Source: Volvariella volvacea V23
Lineage: Eukaryota > Basidiomycota > Agaricomycetes > Agaricales > Pluteaceae
Assembly: GCA_000349905.1 (NCBI GenBank)
Contig: KB722737.1
Coordinates: forward strand, 2,369,158 to 2,433,157
Direction: 5' to 3'
Length of the DNA stretch: 64,000 bases
The notes beneath the pieces are model-generated. The model saw only the letters and a program-made list of their open reading frames with translations, had not been told where the DNA came from and searched no databases. The position numbers were made by a program, and so were the translations under genes. This document shows positions 41,167-53,762 of the stretch, in pieces. Positions within the stretch are counted from its first letter, which is position 1; every line of letters starts with the position of its first letter.

Positions 41167-41614
41167 TGTACACGATTAGAATTGAGACAAGATGAGAAAT
41201 GAGGAAAGTCGTCTGATACGTGAGTTCAAGTTCAAATCCAAGTCGACGGTGGGTCTACAACAGAAATATGAGGAATAAGTCACCGAGACAGAAGGATGGG
41301 AAACAGAAAGAATTTTTTGGCCTGAAGGCAATGGTGTGGATTCAGCTGTAGGTAATTTGTCACAGGAAAAATAATGACACATAAGTATTATTAATTAATT
41401 ATTATTTATCGGATTAACTCCACAACAACTGCCAAGACTTTGAAGGTTCCTCATGGACATGAATGAAGGCCTTGTGGTTCAATTCAAAGTTGTATTTTAT
41501 TCCAAAAGTAAGGTACCGCAAGTGTAAAACAAAGACGAATAAGAGAGAAAGTGGGTCATAATGAACTAGTGGGAGAATAAGTATAATCGTAATCTATTCC
41601 AACGAACCAAGAGG
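41167..41614. other. Intergenic between NAP/SET start and SAC1 end
   Basis: About 450 bp, A/T-rich (41380-41410 TATTATTAATTAATTATTAT). It should carry the promoter of the NAP/SET gene and the SAC1 3' untranslated region. No gene seen. Confidence 0.55.
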
Positions 41615-44373
41615 TCAATCTAGTCTTTTCTTCGGGTTGATATTACCCAACTCCAATTCCTCGACGGCATGTCGCTTAGACTTGGATCTACGAGGGCCTG
41701 CCAACGGTTTCGTGCTCTTAGCAGGTTCTGCTTTATCCGCTTCAGCGGCGCCTTTAAGACCTAATCCATGATACCCTGAGCGATGACCAGGTCCTTGATA
41801 GTAGATTATATCTGTTGGAGGAATCAAGCGGGGCCAGGCTACATAACTAATCCCATTGATCAAGATAAACGTCAGTGCGACGACGAGGAAGATCAACCAG
41901 ATCAAAAAGAACGTGAGTCGGGAGTAATCTACGGATGGACCGGAAATGATCAGAGTTGCCATCTCGGGGATAGCTGAAAAACAACGAACCGGCACTGCGG
42001 GGCAAAGTCAATCCTGCACAGATCATGAATAACGAGAACCATGCAACCAAGGGCATCTTGAAATAACAGGGACAGCGTTGAGCAGGGACGTGCGTCTATA
42101 CATTCAAAACAGGGCTCACCGAACGGATAAGCAACGGCCGGGTGTCAGCGACTAAGAACATGGCGCTCGCAGGATTCTTCCTTGGAACATAGCTGCCAGT
42201 CATCAGATCAAAGGCATCCTGTCTTGGTCCATCGAAGTAGTTGTTCTTGAGGTATCGAATGATTGATTTCACGCCATCCTCCAGAATACCTTTGTGCGTG
42301 CGTTTGTTCGTCCGTGTGAAATCAGACTTCAACGCGCCAGAACCACCGTAGGCCGTGGCGATAGCATCCGCATGATCAGCCCAGACTAAATAAATTGAAT
42401 ACTCAAAGCTAGATGGAAGTTTTGCAGTGTACTCACGTTCTCTGAAATCCTTGCTAAGGTCGTCATAATCATCAATACTAGCATTAGCAGGTAAGATGCC
42501 TAAATTTGCCAGCTGTTCATTCAGTGTCCACTTTGCTATTGATGCTTGAACAACGTTGGTACGGTCAAGATTATCCATGCAATTCGTTCGGATGGTTCCG
42601 TTCTGCATCTTCACTGGCGTAGCATCGGACGAGTTGAGTTGGAAGTAGCTTGGTAGCATTTATCAGGAAGTATAAACAAAAAGGAGAGTGAGTTGAAGCA
42701 TACCCCTCAGCTTTGAGGTCGTCCTCTATTTTATCAATCAGGACCGAGATTCTGTCCCACCTCATGCGCCTGCATTCATTATGGAAGTCAAAGTATTGGT
42801 ATCTGACTTTGGGGTGGTTGAGCTTATAACACACATGTAATCAACAACTTGACTTCACGAGAGCGGGGCGCCAGTCACTCACCTCTCGAATGTAGCTCTC
42901 ATAAGCGTCTTTCACCGGCTTCTCGTAGCCTTTCTGGTTAACGAGATTGACTAACACCTGATCACCGTAAGTTGAGACCAGTTCCTGCAAATGCCTTCGC
43001 ATTGCCATTGCCTTAGCACCCGCGCAGCATCAACACCATATATTTTCCTATCAAATAATGAAAACTCACAGTATCCTGCAAGTCCATAACCTGCAGGTCT
43101 GGTTTGTACCTCAAGGTATTGACCTCTGCCCAAAACACAGGCACACTCCCTCTGATCTGTACGAAACTCAACTTGGTTGCAAACGAGTCTTCCGAAGCCC
43201 GTATACCGCCAGGAGAACTTTGGCCTTCTATCAGTAGTATTTGCTCTGTTTCGTTGAAGTTGGCGACGTGACCTTCGTGATCCACTCCCCGACGGAAATA
43301 CCGTGTCCCAGCACGGTAACGTGAACGACGGCTGATTAGACAGAGTTGCATATGACGTCCATGGAGGAAGACCGGCCGGATATCAAAGGCTGAATGAGCG
43401 GGATGGTCAGGACGAAAGAGTATTATGACCCCCCGATGAAGAGCAACTTACTGCCATACATAATGGGGAGCACAAACGAGCCAATCTAGGTGATGGTGAG
43501 GATAGGCTTTAAATGACATGAATGTGGGGACGTACATCATGGCCAGCTTGGGTATTTTCAACGAATTTTGCCTGCAAGAATCTTTGAAGTGATCAGAATA
43601 GCATTAGAGCTGGCTGGAGTCTGTATTTACTTGTTCCAGAAAAACCTGTCATCAGCCTTTTATGCAATACCAGTCAGCACTTGAAGTCACGCGAATGCAT
43701 GCCCTGTAGATAAACCGACGTACCACCTCCCAGAAGGCACGATTTGCATCCTTCTCCCTCGTCTGCCACTGCACTTGTAATCTCCGCGTGAGATCCCACC
43801 CATAGCTGAACAAAAAGTTTCCTCCATTTAAATGCTGCTTGACCAGGGCCAAGAGGTGGGCTTCGACAACATGTGGTGGATTGGTAACCGAGATAGGACT
43901 GAGTGGCAGTATGTCGAATTCTGCGCAGCGGTACACGTCGTGACCCATAAAGCGACCCCGTAGCTCCCTTCCAGTGAGCACGATGAGGTAGTCCGCTGCA
44001 AAAAGTATAAATAATATTGGTACCATGCCGAAAGAGAACGGCAGAGACGTACAGAGCGAGAGAGAAATTATTCCGAGAATCCCATATATCGTCTTATTGT
44101 AACGTCGCGCGGAGCTGGGTATAGTGACATTTGGACCTAATGTGCTGGAGTTGAAGCCATTGGAGCAATTGGAGAAGTAGCTGACCCACGATTGAGAACC
44201 ACTTCTCCCGTCGGTCGGTGTATTGTCAGCGATTGCCCATGTCCTTCGCTCGGCACAAAGATATACGTGTCGTTTCCTTCGGTGTACCTGTATGCAGTAC
44301 AGAATGAGGGTCCATATCCTTCGCGACGGATGAAGGGAGCTTACAGGTGCAAGCGCTGATGCAAGGTTTTCAT
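41615..44373 (-). CDS. SAC1: Phosphoinositide phosphatase SAC1
   Basis: Dephosphorylates PtdIns4P at the ER and Golgi. The start at 44373 gives MKTLHQRLHL, joined to YTEGNDTYIFVPSEGHGQSL. The SAC N-terminal half has TIYGILGIISLSL, DYLIVLTGRELRGRFMGHDV and YRCAEFDILPL. The catalytic half has LISRRSRYRAGTRYFRRGVD, HEGHVANFNETEQIL and SFVQIRGSVPVFWAEVN. The active site is RTNCMDNLDRTNVVQASIAK, a perfect Cx5R(T). Then come LVWADHADAIATAYGGSGAL and GVKSIIRYLKNNYFDGPRQD. Two membrane helices close the protein: MPLVAWFSLFMICAGLTL and FFLIWLIFLVVALTFILING, the known ER anchor. The tail is basic (GPRRSKSKRHAVEELELG). About a dozen introns. SAC1 and the tricalbin at the right edge belong to the same ER-plasma-membrane contact biology but are not clustered. 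Confidence 0.95.
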
Positions 44374-44540
44374 TTTTTTCACGAGGGAGAGCAAAGAACG
44401 GGAGGGAGGAAAGTTGATGTACAAGCAGAAGAGAAGGAAACTGTTATGTACACAACCGAAATCAGACGCCACGAGACCCTTTTGGCTTTGGTCCCTACAC
44501 CATCGACTTCAACTTTGCACCTTATACTATTCAGTTAATC

Positions 44541-46601
44541 ATGTCTGCCGCCCCGTCTGTTGGACCCGTTGATCCTGTTGCAGCCGCCAATAGACCCCAC
44601 GTATTGCAACCGTTTCTGCAATCACAACCAAGAGAAACGCTGACAAGACTGTACTCGAGACCTTCTGCATGTCTTTCAATATTTCGGTCAAATCACCTAG
44701 CCCCTCGCCCATGCCTCGACTGATCTAACAATGCCTACACAGCCTGCTATCACCTTTGGAGCGACAAATTGTCATGAATCTGTTGTGGCTGGAAAGTGCT
44801 ATCCCACACCTTACCATGGCTTCCTGGGTTGTGCGTGAGCGCAAAAAGTGAGATCAAAAAAATGTAACTTGCCGTTATATTACTGAACAAGTTGGCGTGT
44901 GTGCCCCTATGAATGCCATGCAGACTGTACGATGACGCCATTGCGAATCTAGGAAGAATGCACATAGTCCCCGCCTCACATAACAAGCTTCAGCTGAACC
45001 CCACATTCAAGTCGAGCTTCCGACAGGCGCTCACAGGAGGGTGAGGGTTTGTCTGCATGCCGATATAGGCGCGTACCAACATGCCCATAGCGGTTCAACA
45101 GGTAGTTTTGGTATACCTGCAGAACCGGATGACAAGAGACCGGCACCTACGGTCGAGCAACTGGATTCGTATGCTCTGGAGAGGTGGGAGGTATGCTTTT
45201 TCACCGTGTTTGCCGCCTTGCCTAATGCTTGATAAGACCATTCTTCACTATATGGTAGCATCCGGCTCGGGGCAATATCCTAGCAAACCTTCGCAAGGTG
45301 CACTATACTTATTGCAAAGTAGCGGTCTGATGGCACCCTCACCGTGCGCCTTTGTCCAATTCGACAGTATCGTCTTCATTCACATTACTGCAGTGGGAAC
45401 GTCATGACTATTACATCTGCTGGTTTCCAGTTCCTACTTTTCTCACCACATACCCAAGTTTGGAATCTCCTATTACAATACTTGCACCTTGCTGAAGTAT
45501 GTGATATCCGCTTGATGACAATTGTGTTGCTGATATCCTCCTTGATAAAGGTTAGGCAAATGGACTTGGTCGAAGTTTTGAGTTTCCTTTTCATGCTATC
45601 AACGATGGAACTTGGACGGGTAGGTTGATAGAGTTCTTAAACCCCCAGGAACCCATCTTCTCCTTAGGAATACTCGATACAAAACCTCAGTGAAACACAA
45701 AAGATGATGCTTGAGGACCTAAGAGATTACGGGCTTATATGGCAGCGACGGGTGAGTGAATTGCGCATATCACGGGGTCTGAGTTCCTGATGTGGGTGCA
45801 GCCATCCTCCAAACGATTCTGTCCAACACGAATTGCAACAACCTTGACATCGTCATCGCCCCCACTTCCAACAACGACGACTGCTGGACCGCAAGATGGT
45901 TTCATTGTGCTAGAAACCAATTATCGACTCTATGCATATACCGGCAAGCTTACTTGTTTTTTAATATTGCATCGCGTATTAACTAGCCCCCAGATAACCC
46001 GCTGCAGATTGCGGTGTTGAACTTGTTTGTCTCGCTGAAATACCGGTTTCCCAACCTTGTCGTGGGCTCAATTACGCGTGATAGCGTGAAAAAGGCTCTC
46101 ACAAATGGTATAACTGCGGATCAGGTGCAATTTACCTCATCTCGCGTTTTCTTCACACATTTTACCATACTTTATAGATAATTAGTTATCTGTGGACTCA
46201 TGCACACCCACAGATGCGAAAGAATGTCAGTCTTTAAATAATATGCTGATCACTGACCACTGACTACATAAAATTTAAAGAATCCATTGCTGCCTGTGAC
46301 AGTGCAAGATCAAATTAGGTTGTGGGAGCTTGAGAAAAATCGTCTAAAATCGCAAGACGGTTCGTCTCTATGTGGGTATGGCAAAGCGCAATGGCTCATG
46401 AGAGTGTCTTTAGGCTATCTGTACACTGCTTTTGCATCCAAGGCCGACTACGAGTATGTGCTAAACTATGCAACGCAACTAGGAGTTGTACTATGGGAGA
46501 ACCCGTATAAGAGGTGTTTCTTTGGAAGCGCAGAGGGTCACACGCGCATCAAGGAATTCATTGAGAGACGATCTGCCGCTGCCGCTGCACCCTACTCATG
46601 A
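44541..46601 (+). CDS. TFB2: General transcription factor TFIIH subunit TFB2 (p52/GTF2H4)
   Basis: Part of the TFIIH core, where it stimulates the XPB/Ssl2 ATPase in transcription initiation and nucleotide excision repair. ATG 44541 gives [20 protein letters not shown]. Family blocks in order are [109 protein letters not shown] and [20 protein letters not shown]. They continue [55 protein letters not shown] and [20 protein letters not shown] then [20 protein letters not shown]. The C-terminal clamp is [13 protein letters not shown] and [20 protein letters not shown]. It ends AAAAAPYS at 46601. About a dozen introns. Confidence 0.93.
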
Positions 46602-46791
46602 TTGATATCGTCGTTCGTCGTCGTCGTGTGTGGTTGAGTAATGCTAGATAGATTTATATTATATACTGGTAGTCCTTTGTGGGATGAAATTGCAGTGGTC
46701 GTCCGGCGCTGAGCCACACATCCGACGCGACTAATCTGAGTCTGAACTTTTCTTGGGATTCTTGGGGAGTGGCCAATTCGTTAGTTATCCC

Positions 46792-47768
46792 ATGAAGCTC
46801 ACTCCAGAGCTACTCGCCCAAGCTCCATCGGGTCCCAATCCTATCAAAGAGCGTCAACTCGATCTTCGAGGTAAGCTTATACGTTAATGATGGTTTCCAA
46901 GACCAAATGGCTAAACTACAGGACACTGCTTGTTGAACACCTTTCCTAAATAAAACATCGGTCCAACACAGGATATAAAATCCCTGCTATCGAGAACCTC
47001 GGTGTTACAAAGGTAAGTCTATTCACCAACACTATCCGAACCACTTTGATTTCATCGCTCTCCTTCCCCGTCCAGGATCAACACGATGCCATAGATCTAA
47101 CGGACAATGTCATTGTCACGTTAGGCAACCTCCCCCTCCTAAAACGTTTAACGAGTCTCCTACTTGCAAATAACCGTATCGCCTCTATCTCCACCTCCAT
47201 CCACCTCTCCGTACCAAATCTCACGACGCTAGTGCTGACGAATAACAACATATCCGAGCTGGGAGATTTAGAACCGTTAAGGGAATTGAAAAAACTGCAG
47301 TATCTGTCACTGCTGGGTAATCCGGTCAGGGAGAAGAAATGGTATAGAGAGTGGTTGGCTTGGAGGCTGCCAGCTTTGAGAGTCTTAGACTTTCAGAGGA
47401 TTAGGGATAAAGTGGGTATCTATAATTATTGTATTCTCGCGCTTTTCTCTCACATGGGGTCCAACACATTACGCGTACAGGAACGACAAGCCGGAAAAGC
47501 ATTGTTTACTACAGCGTCGGGCGATCTGACAGCCGTGGCGACTACCATATCAACGACAGTGTCCAGTAACGCATCCAAAACTGCTCTCACGACGGATGAG
47601 CCGAAGCCCGCACCGCTATCAGTAAAGGCAGGACGATTGATGTCCAAAGAGGACGCGGAGAGGGTCAAGGCGGCCATAGCTAAAGCCACTTCAATGGAGG
47701 AGGTCAGGCGGTTGGAGAGAAGCTTGCGGGAGGGGTACTTGCCAGAGATGGAGTCTGTTGGAGCATAG
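46792..47768 (+). CDS. LEA1: U2 snRNP protein A' (Lea1)
   Basis: A leucine-rich-repeat protein that binds U2 snRNA stem-loop IV together with U2B''. ATG 46792 gives MKLTPELLAQAPSGPNPIKE then RQLDLR, joined through an intron to GYKIPAIENLGVTK. The repeats read AIDLTDNVIVTLGNLPLLKR, LTSLLLANNRIASIS and NLTTLVLTNNNISELGDLEP then LKKLQYLSLLGNPVREKKWY. The LRR cap is REWLAWRLPALRVLDFQRIR. An intron follows DK. The C-terminal region contains KAGRLMSKEDAERVKAAIAK and EEVRRLERSLREGYLPEMES, a typical U2A' tail helix. It follows TFB2 by 190 bp and ends convergently with the TMEM205-like gene. Confidence 0.95.
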
Positions 47769-47976
47769 GTGTATTCTGCTTGTTTACGCCATTCATACCA
47801 ATATGATGGCTTGGGCACTGTTTCAAATATTGCTTGGAATGCGCCGCGAATGTGTAGAGCTCGCAATGTGCATGAATCTGTAATTCCTTTCACATCCCAA
47901 CAATAATCACCCACATATCTTGATACATAACGTTTCACACTTCTGTCTACTACAAAGAGAGATGACATGCCATCCC

Positions 47977-49189
47977 TCAGGCATTGACACCAGCATGGCC
48001 GAGCCACAAGCCATGAAGACCCAACGCAATGACAGCACCCAAATTCGCAAGTGAGCTCATTCCATGCAACATCCCAAACCTCTTGTTCAATGCTTTCATT
48101 TCCGCTGATACCTGATGTGGGGAGTCCAGTTAATCGTTGAAGCGATGTGGGGTTCATAAGAGGATAATAGGGTAGAATGATGACCTACATCTGGTTCGCT
48201 ATAAGCCTTCCCTTCTTCTCGCTCGAGACGGTGGCGTTGGAACATCGTCCTGATACACAAACGGAAATGTCAGCCAATCGTCAACACCTGGCGTACGTGA
48301 ATGATAGGATCGCTCCTCGAAACACCTTGCATAGGTTCCGAGGAGCTAAACCAGAATCCGCTCAAGGTCCCCTGGTCGAGGTACACGAGTGTGGAGGACG
48401 AGATGATCGATCCAAGGCGCGTACAACATCGGATCCAACATTGCATTTTCCGCGTGCTTGAGATCACCCTACGGCGTTCATTCTGGGCGAGGAAATGGAG
48501 TTAACGTACTTGCTAGTCAAAGGGCCAATTACAAAGTAATTGAAACCCTGGCACAACAGCACTGCTGACAGGACATAGAGTTGAGCCACATCAGCGAGGC
48601 AAGGGCGATGAAGTGAAGTCATAACATCAGGATGGAAGGAAGCCCATAAACCCATCAGGGTACCGGAAATTCCAATTGAAATGACGAAGTAAATGGGGAA
48701 CGTCTTATGTTGTAATGTCCCGAATTGTTGGCGAGCTATCCATTTGCGTTCATTGATGTTGGTTGAAGTACATGTTGCAGGTTAGCATATGAGGCACAGC
48801 GTGGTGTGGACATACAAGGCGTTTTGACGATTATTGACGCATTACAGATCCACACCATAATGGACAAGGTGGGGTGAGGGCGTTCCTGTCACTATCTGGG
48901 TGTGAATGTGAAAACAGGTGTGCTCACGAAGGGTCCTGAATGCAATGATACCTGTTGTCCAACGAGGTGATGTCAGTTGGGTTCACAAAGCGGTGGAACG
49001 AAACTGACCTCCAAAGAACGTCACCCAAACGGCTTCATACCGATCATAATCAACTTGTGAATCACAACCAAGCTTCAAGTACAACTTACACATTCCGAAT
49101 AGCCATGCGTAGGCTACGAGGTACAAGCTGCTCGGCGACACAGCTAGCCTCAGGACCGAAGCCAAGGTCAGTACTTCTGTCTTTGCCAT
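47977..49189 (-). CDS. TMEM205-like (DUF4149) membrane protein
   Basis: A small multi-span membrane protein of unknown role; human TMEM205 is linked to vesicle traffic and cisplatin resistance. The start at 49189 gives MAKTEVLTLASVLRLAVSPS then SLYLVAYAWLFGM (helix 1). Next come WVTFFGG, a GTLQHKTFPIYFVISIGISG segment (helix 2) and LMGLWASFHPDVMTS. The conserved core is QLYVLSAVLLCQGFNYFVIG then PLTSK, the family's NxxxxGPxT motif. A cytosolic part follows with FQRHRLEREEGKAYSEP and SAEMKALNKRFGMLHGMSSL, then ANLGAVIALGLHGLWLG (last helix) and HAGVNA. The TGA is at 47977. Several short introns, positions partly inferred. No functional claim beyond membership of the family. Confidence 0.85.
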
Positions 49190-49452
49190 TGTCAGTCTAG
49201 AGTACTACGATGTGAGAGACTAGGAAGTGTTGGTTTCAGTCAGTTTGCCATATGTACCATTGTGCGGGGCCACCCGGGTTACTTGAATTAGACTACTTGT
49301 TCGCGTATCGTACCATGCATCTAAACGATATTTGGCACGCAAGAACCAGACTCCCAGTGGGGTCGCCTAGAAGGATCCAAAACTGAAGACGGTGTCTATT
49401 TCGCTTAATAAGGGTAAAATAGTGTCTACATGGGGCAGCACATCCGAGTGAG

Positions 49453-50564
49453 TTATCCAATGACCAATTTACCCGACGCCTCATCAAACTCGTACTGGGG
49501 AATCTCGAGGTTAAGCTGACATGGGAAGATGCATCAGTACCGGGGTAACTCCCGACTTGCACCGACAGTGGACTTACAGGGGCAGGACCTTTGCGTGCAC
49601 GACCAGCTGTGCAGTATTTGCATTAATATATGAAATAACCTGAAGGGGTAAAATATACACGTACAGATATCATAATGCGAACCGTGGCAAGGGCAGAACC
49701 TATTGCGAATCCAGTCCGTCAGTGGTCACACTCAAAGATGGCTTGCAATACTCACCAACCACCAAAGTCACCAGCCTCTCCAATGGGCACACATCCAAGG
49801 TGGGTGCAAACGCCCAACATAATCAACCACTCAGGCTTCTTCACTCGTTCATGGTCACTCTGGGGATCTCTCAAACCCTTCCAGTCAACGGCACGAGCTT
49901 CCTCGATTTCGGCTTGAGTTCTATGTCTGATGAACACAGGCTTTCCACGCCATTTGATGATGACATTCTTGCCCTCGGGGATAGCACTGAGGTCAACCTC
50001 GACCTTGGCCAAAGCCAACACATCCGCAGAGGCGGCCATGGTTTGCAAGAACTCGGTCACGCTGGATTTGGCGACGGAAGCTGAAAGGACACCCAATCCA
50101 CCAACCATAAAGTAGGACAAGGCGCGATTGCTGTCGGTATTTTTGGCGCGGTAATGGGAGAAGTCGGGAACTTCGGGTGCATCCTTGACGGCGACTGAGG
50201 TGTGTAACAGACGTGCTTGGTAACCGTGGGTTTGGTTCACTGCATTCACAGAACGAAACAAGGATGTATGAGCGATGTCACTTTATTTGCAGAGTTGCGA
50301 AGGTAATGTCGCTTGAGGCTGAAAAAACTTACAGGTAGTGAAAGTCTTCGACACGAGACCCATCGACGTTCTCGATGCTGGGCTAGCCCATCTGGGAGGG
50401 AGATCTGTACGAGGGCCAACTTCGCCGTGTGCGTGGTGGGCGTGGTCGTGGGCGGGTCCTCGCGCTGCAAGGTTGAGCAGCGGGGCGGTCGGAATACCGG
50501 AGGGCAGGGCGCGGACTGTTGGGGCGATGGTCACCGCCTTTTTCACGGCTTGGGAAACGGCCAT
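49453..50564 (-). CDS. RIP1: Rieske iron-sulfur subunit of respiratory complex III
   Basis: Carries the 2Fe-2S cluster that takes electrons from ubiquinol to cytochrome c1. The start at 50564 gives [20 protein letters not shown], a mitochondrial presequence, extended by a His-rich stretch ([10 protein letters not shown]). After introns come [40 protein letters not shown] and [11 protein letters not shown] (the membrane anchor and hinge), then [20 protein letters not shown]. The cluster ligands are in CTHLGC (Cys, His) and CPCHGS (Cys, His), separated by [13 protein letters not shown]. The end is [20 protein letters not shown] then [17 protein letters not shown] is spread over small exons near 49680 and 49600. 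Stop at 49453. Confidence 0.97.
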
Positions 50565-50795
50565 GATTAAGAGGGGATGAACGAGTGATGATAATTAGAA
50601 AAAGGAGGAAAAGGGAAGCCTGCTAGCCCAACGTCGGTAACAGTGTTCGTTGTAAAAGTGTTTTGCGCGGAGTTTTCCTCCCAGCCACTTTTGGCCCTTC
50701 CGTTCCGTCCCGGTCCTCCAACTGGCGAATCAAATTCACCCAATTATCACAAGCGCTACACTGTACTACTTTATTGACATCCATAAATGCTAGCC

Positions 50796-52360
50796 CTAGT
50801 GGTGGATAGGTACAGGAGTAGAGGTTTGGAGGTGCTTGGCCAGACAATTGAGCACCCTCTCTTGCGAGAGCTGCGGTGCAACGGGAATCCCATGTTGCGC
50901 TATCCACCGCCGAACATTCGCAGGATAATCAGAAATTATTCCATCTGCACCCCAATCCACCAATTGCTCGACTGCGTCCAATCCGTCAACCTTGTTTTCT
51001 TGCATTAGAACACAATATTCGCGTCTTGTAATTTACTCACTGTCCAGGGCTTAACGGGGATACCAAGCGCATGAGCTTTATCAATCATCTCCTTTGTTGT
51101 GAAAGGAATGTAATTGGGTTGCGCAGGATCTTGAGTCGGGCTATTATCTGCAGCTGCAGCTGGTGATAATAAATCCGCCTTGATGGAGTGAGCAGCGTTG
51201 ACAATCCTTTCTGCAAGCGTCGTGCCAGGGAAATCACTTAGATGTATGCCAGCCAGCCATGTTGCTCCATCGTTAAGAATAGCCGTCGACCTGTGTTGGC
51301 ATTATTGACGATAGTCTTGTCTTGAAAGAGTCTAGTGACTTACGTAGAAATCAGAGCAGACGTGATGATCGTTGAATCGAGTTGCTGCAGCAGACAGTTA
51401 GAACTGTACACTGATGAATAGCATTTAAGCTCACCTTCATGGCAATTAGTGTTCGCCAGTCAAAGCTTTGGAACTTGATGCGTACACCGTAAGTTAAACC
51501 TATTGAGCCATCCATGCGATACTCACAGTAATTGAGCGCCTATATGGGCTCTTAACAAAGATTGCATGTTGTTTCTGAACGAAATCCTCCACTCCCCGGG
51601 TATCGTTTGTGAACTGTGCATCAATCTTTGATTCAATGTTCCACAGAAGGCGGTGTTCTGGATCTGTACAAGCCGCAAAGTCGAACACTTCTTGAAGAGT
51701 CGATATCCTTGTCCCCGGGTACGTTAGCTGCAGCGCTGAAATGCATGCATGAGAGCGAGTCAAAGGCATCTAGAGATACTGACGGAAATTGACCAAACGT
51801 TTGCCGCAGTCGAGGGTCTTCAGCTGGGCTAACGTGAGATTAGCTATGAATTTTCCAACATAAGGAAAATCAGGGTCTCCCTCGAACTATAAAGAATCAT
51901 GAAATATTTCTGACATGCTGGGAGATTGTGCATACCACCGGAGCCGTATCTTGACACTTGTCTCCCGTTATATTCTCGTCATGCCAGACCACAACCACAC
52001 CATCCTGCAGCATCTCAGCCTTGGTGTTTCTACACTGTACAATGAATAATTGACCTTGGTAATGCCATTATCCATTTCCATGGTTGTCGCACCATCAATC
52101 ATACCCCTACATTGGTGGATTCAGCTTAAATTCATCATCAGGACGATCCACGCACCATGCAAACCCCGGGAGTGTGTTCTCAGTAGCCTCACCCCTTCCA
52201 CCACGGTGGCCCTAAGCCTAGAGCTCGAGACGTGCCATTAGAGAAGATGATCACGACATACCTGAACATCGAACGGCTGCTTTTCGCCGCGTTGCAAGGG
52301 CACACCGATTGAGATATGGGCCTGAAGGCTGAGTAAATACACAAGCAATGCCGAAAACAT
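50796..52360 (-). CDS. Secreted glycerophosphodiester phosphodiesterase (GDPD)
   Basis: Hydrolyses glycerophosphodiesters to glycerol-3-phosphate and an alcohol. The start at 52360 gives a signal peptide, MFSALLVYLLSLQAHISIGV then PLQRGEKQPFDVQ. The active site begins HRGGRGEATENTLPGFAW (catalytic His and Glu). It continues GLIDGATTMEMDNGITK and DGVVVVWHDENITGDKC, with the ExD metal pair and second His. Later blocks are LWNIESKIDA, the conserved Glu-Lys strand, then a stretch SFDWRTLIAMKQLDSTIITS. After that come WLAGIHLSDFP, ALGIPVKPWTVN and DGLDAVEQLVDWGADGIISD then YPANVRRWI, the C-terminal barrel motifs. The secretion signal fits scavenging of phosphate or wall lipids. About eight introns. 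Confidence 0.9.
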
Positions 52361-53000
52361 GGCTGAATGTGCTCCGACCTTTTAGTTAATGTGCACATCG
52401 AGTCGCCTTTTATCCATCGGAATAGATGAACATTGATGAATGGCGTCCTACATCGTGCACATGCTCAACCTCGGAATGCGGACGAACGTTCATCGACTTC
52501 TATACATATGACCTGCATGATTGGAAGTCCTGGCTACAAATTCACGAGATCATGGGAGCGCCTGGACAATAGAGGTGTTAGAGAACCGGGAAGAATCGTT
52601 CTAGGTAGCCCCACGGGTATGCAACATTCTCACCTGATGCTTCGGCTCTCCCATCTGAATGCTTTATTCTCCTCTGTGGCAATGTGAAGTAGTAGAACGG
52701 CCCACTTCGACAGTTGATTCCCCAAACACCAAAAAGGTACTGACTCGGGCTACCATCGTAGCCCAGTTCCATCTGCACTAAGACCGTACATGGCGTACGA
52801 GAGAGATTGGGTAGATTTCAAGGTTCTTGTGAGAAAAGAACTGCACTGGGAGCACGAAAACGGGGATAGCAATTAGCGAGCGAAACTATTTATACACGAT
52901 GTAGGTTGCGCTCCCACGTCCAGAAAGAGCCTAATGAGGAGAGGTTGAATGACTTCCGACTAAACTACGATGCTTTAGCGCCAAAAGGTGGTATCACTCG
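52361..53000. other. Intergenic between GDPD start and COX19 end
   Basis: About 640 bp holding the GDPD promoter and COX19 3' untranslated region. Short open frames only; none matches a family I know. Confidence 0.5.
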
Positions 53001-53454
53001 TCAGCTTTTTGTTGGATGTGGCTTTGGAGTTGAGGGTGCGTCCTTGTTGGCGCCATCGTTTGTACTTGTCCTCTCGTTATCCCCGTCAACATTAGCAAGA
53101 CCAAGATTTTTCCAATCGTCTCGCTCCATTAATCCTCTTTGGAAGGGACCCACCTAATTAAAGACTGCTTAGCATCAGCATTGGAAGAAGACTTACTTCT
53201 CCATGCGGCAATCAAGATACTGCTTGCTCAAGGCCCTACATGCAGTCGACGTGTTTGAGTTGGTTTTCAGACAGTTCATATACCGAACCATCATGTCCTT
53301 GCATTCGCCTGACTCGAATTAATCCAATGGTGTTGCAAACGTTCATGAGACGTATGCGGCAAGACTTACCATAGTGGTCGAGAGGAAATGATCCTCTATC
53401 GGGTGGGGATGGCTTGAAGCCTACGTTAATAGAAGGTGGACGGCCAAATGACAT
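53001..53454 (-). CDS. COX19: Cytochrome c oxidase assembly protein COX19
   Basis: A small CHCH protein of the intermembrane space and cytosol, needed for copper delivery to complex IV. Three exons (53454-53370, 53308-53197, 53136-53001) give 110 aa. The N-terminus MSFGRPPSINVGFKPSPPDR then GSFPLDHYG is the family signature. The CHCH fold is ECKDMMVRYMNCLKTNSNTS then TACRALSKQYLDCRMEK, a twin Cx9C pair (both spacings are nine residues). GLMERDDWKNLGL follows, also typical. A polar tail ends at TGA 53001. Only the first exon stands out as an open frame, so the gene is easy to overlook. Confidence 0.95.
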
Positions 53455-53762
53455 TCGACTTGATGTAGAAACGATTCAAGCCAAGCAATGCCTTTACGAA
53501 TGTGTGACGGATTCAGGATCAAAAGCGTGGGACCTAACGGAAGTGTACCGAGATCAGTTGGCCCTGTAGGACTCGGCCGATTGAAATTCTAAGGGGGACT
53601 GAGGCAAACACAAGCCTCCTTTCATCCACTTTTCACTCTTCCTAAAATTTGGAACATGCAAGTGGGCTTGATAAAAGGCTTAATCCAACCAGGCTTATAG
53701 CACTTGGCTTGTGTACTCCTACAAATGCACTGCGGGTAATCTACCTGGCTACCTCTTGGGCT
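53455..53762. other. Intergenic, COX19 promoter and bZIP 3' end
   Basis: About 310 bp between the COX19 start codon and the bZIP stop codon. I see no additional gene or RNA. Confidence 0.55.

Noticed and set aside
47450..48157. 235-codon open frame on the minus strand
   Set aside because: It overlaps the last exon of LEA1 antisense and the TMEM205-like 3' exon in a different frame. The TMEM205 frame matches a family; this one does not.
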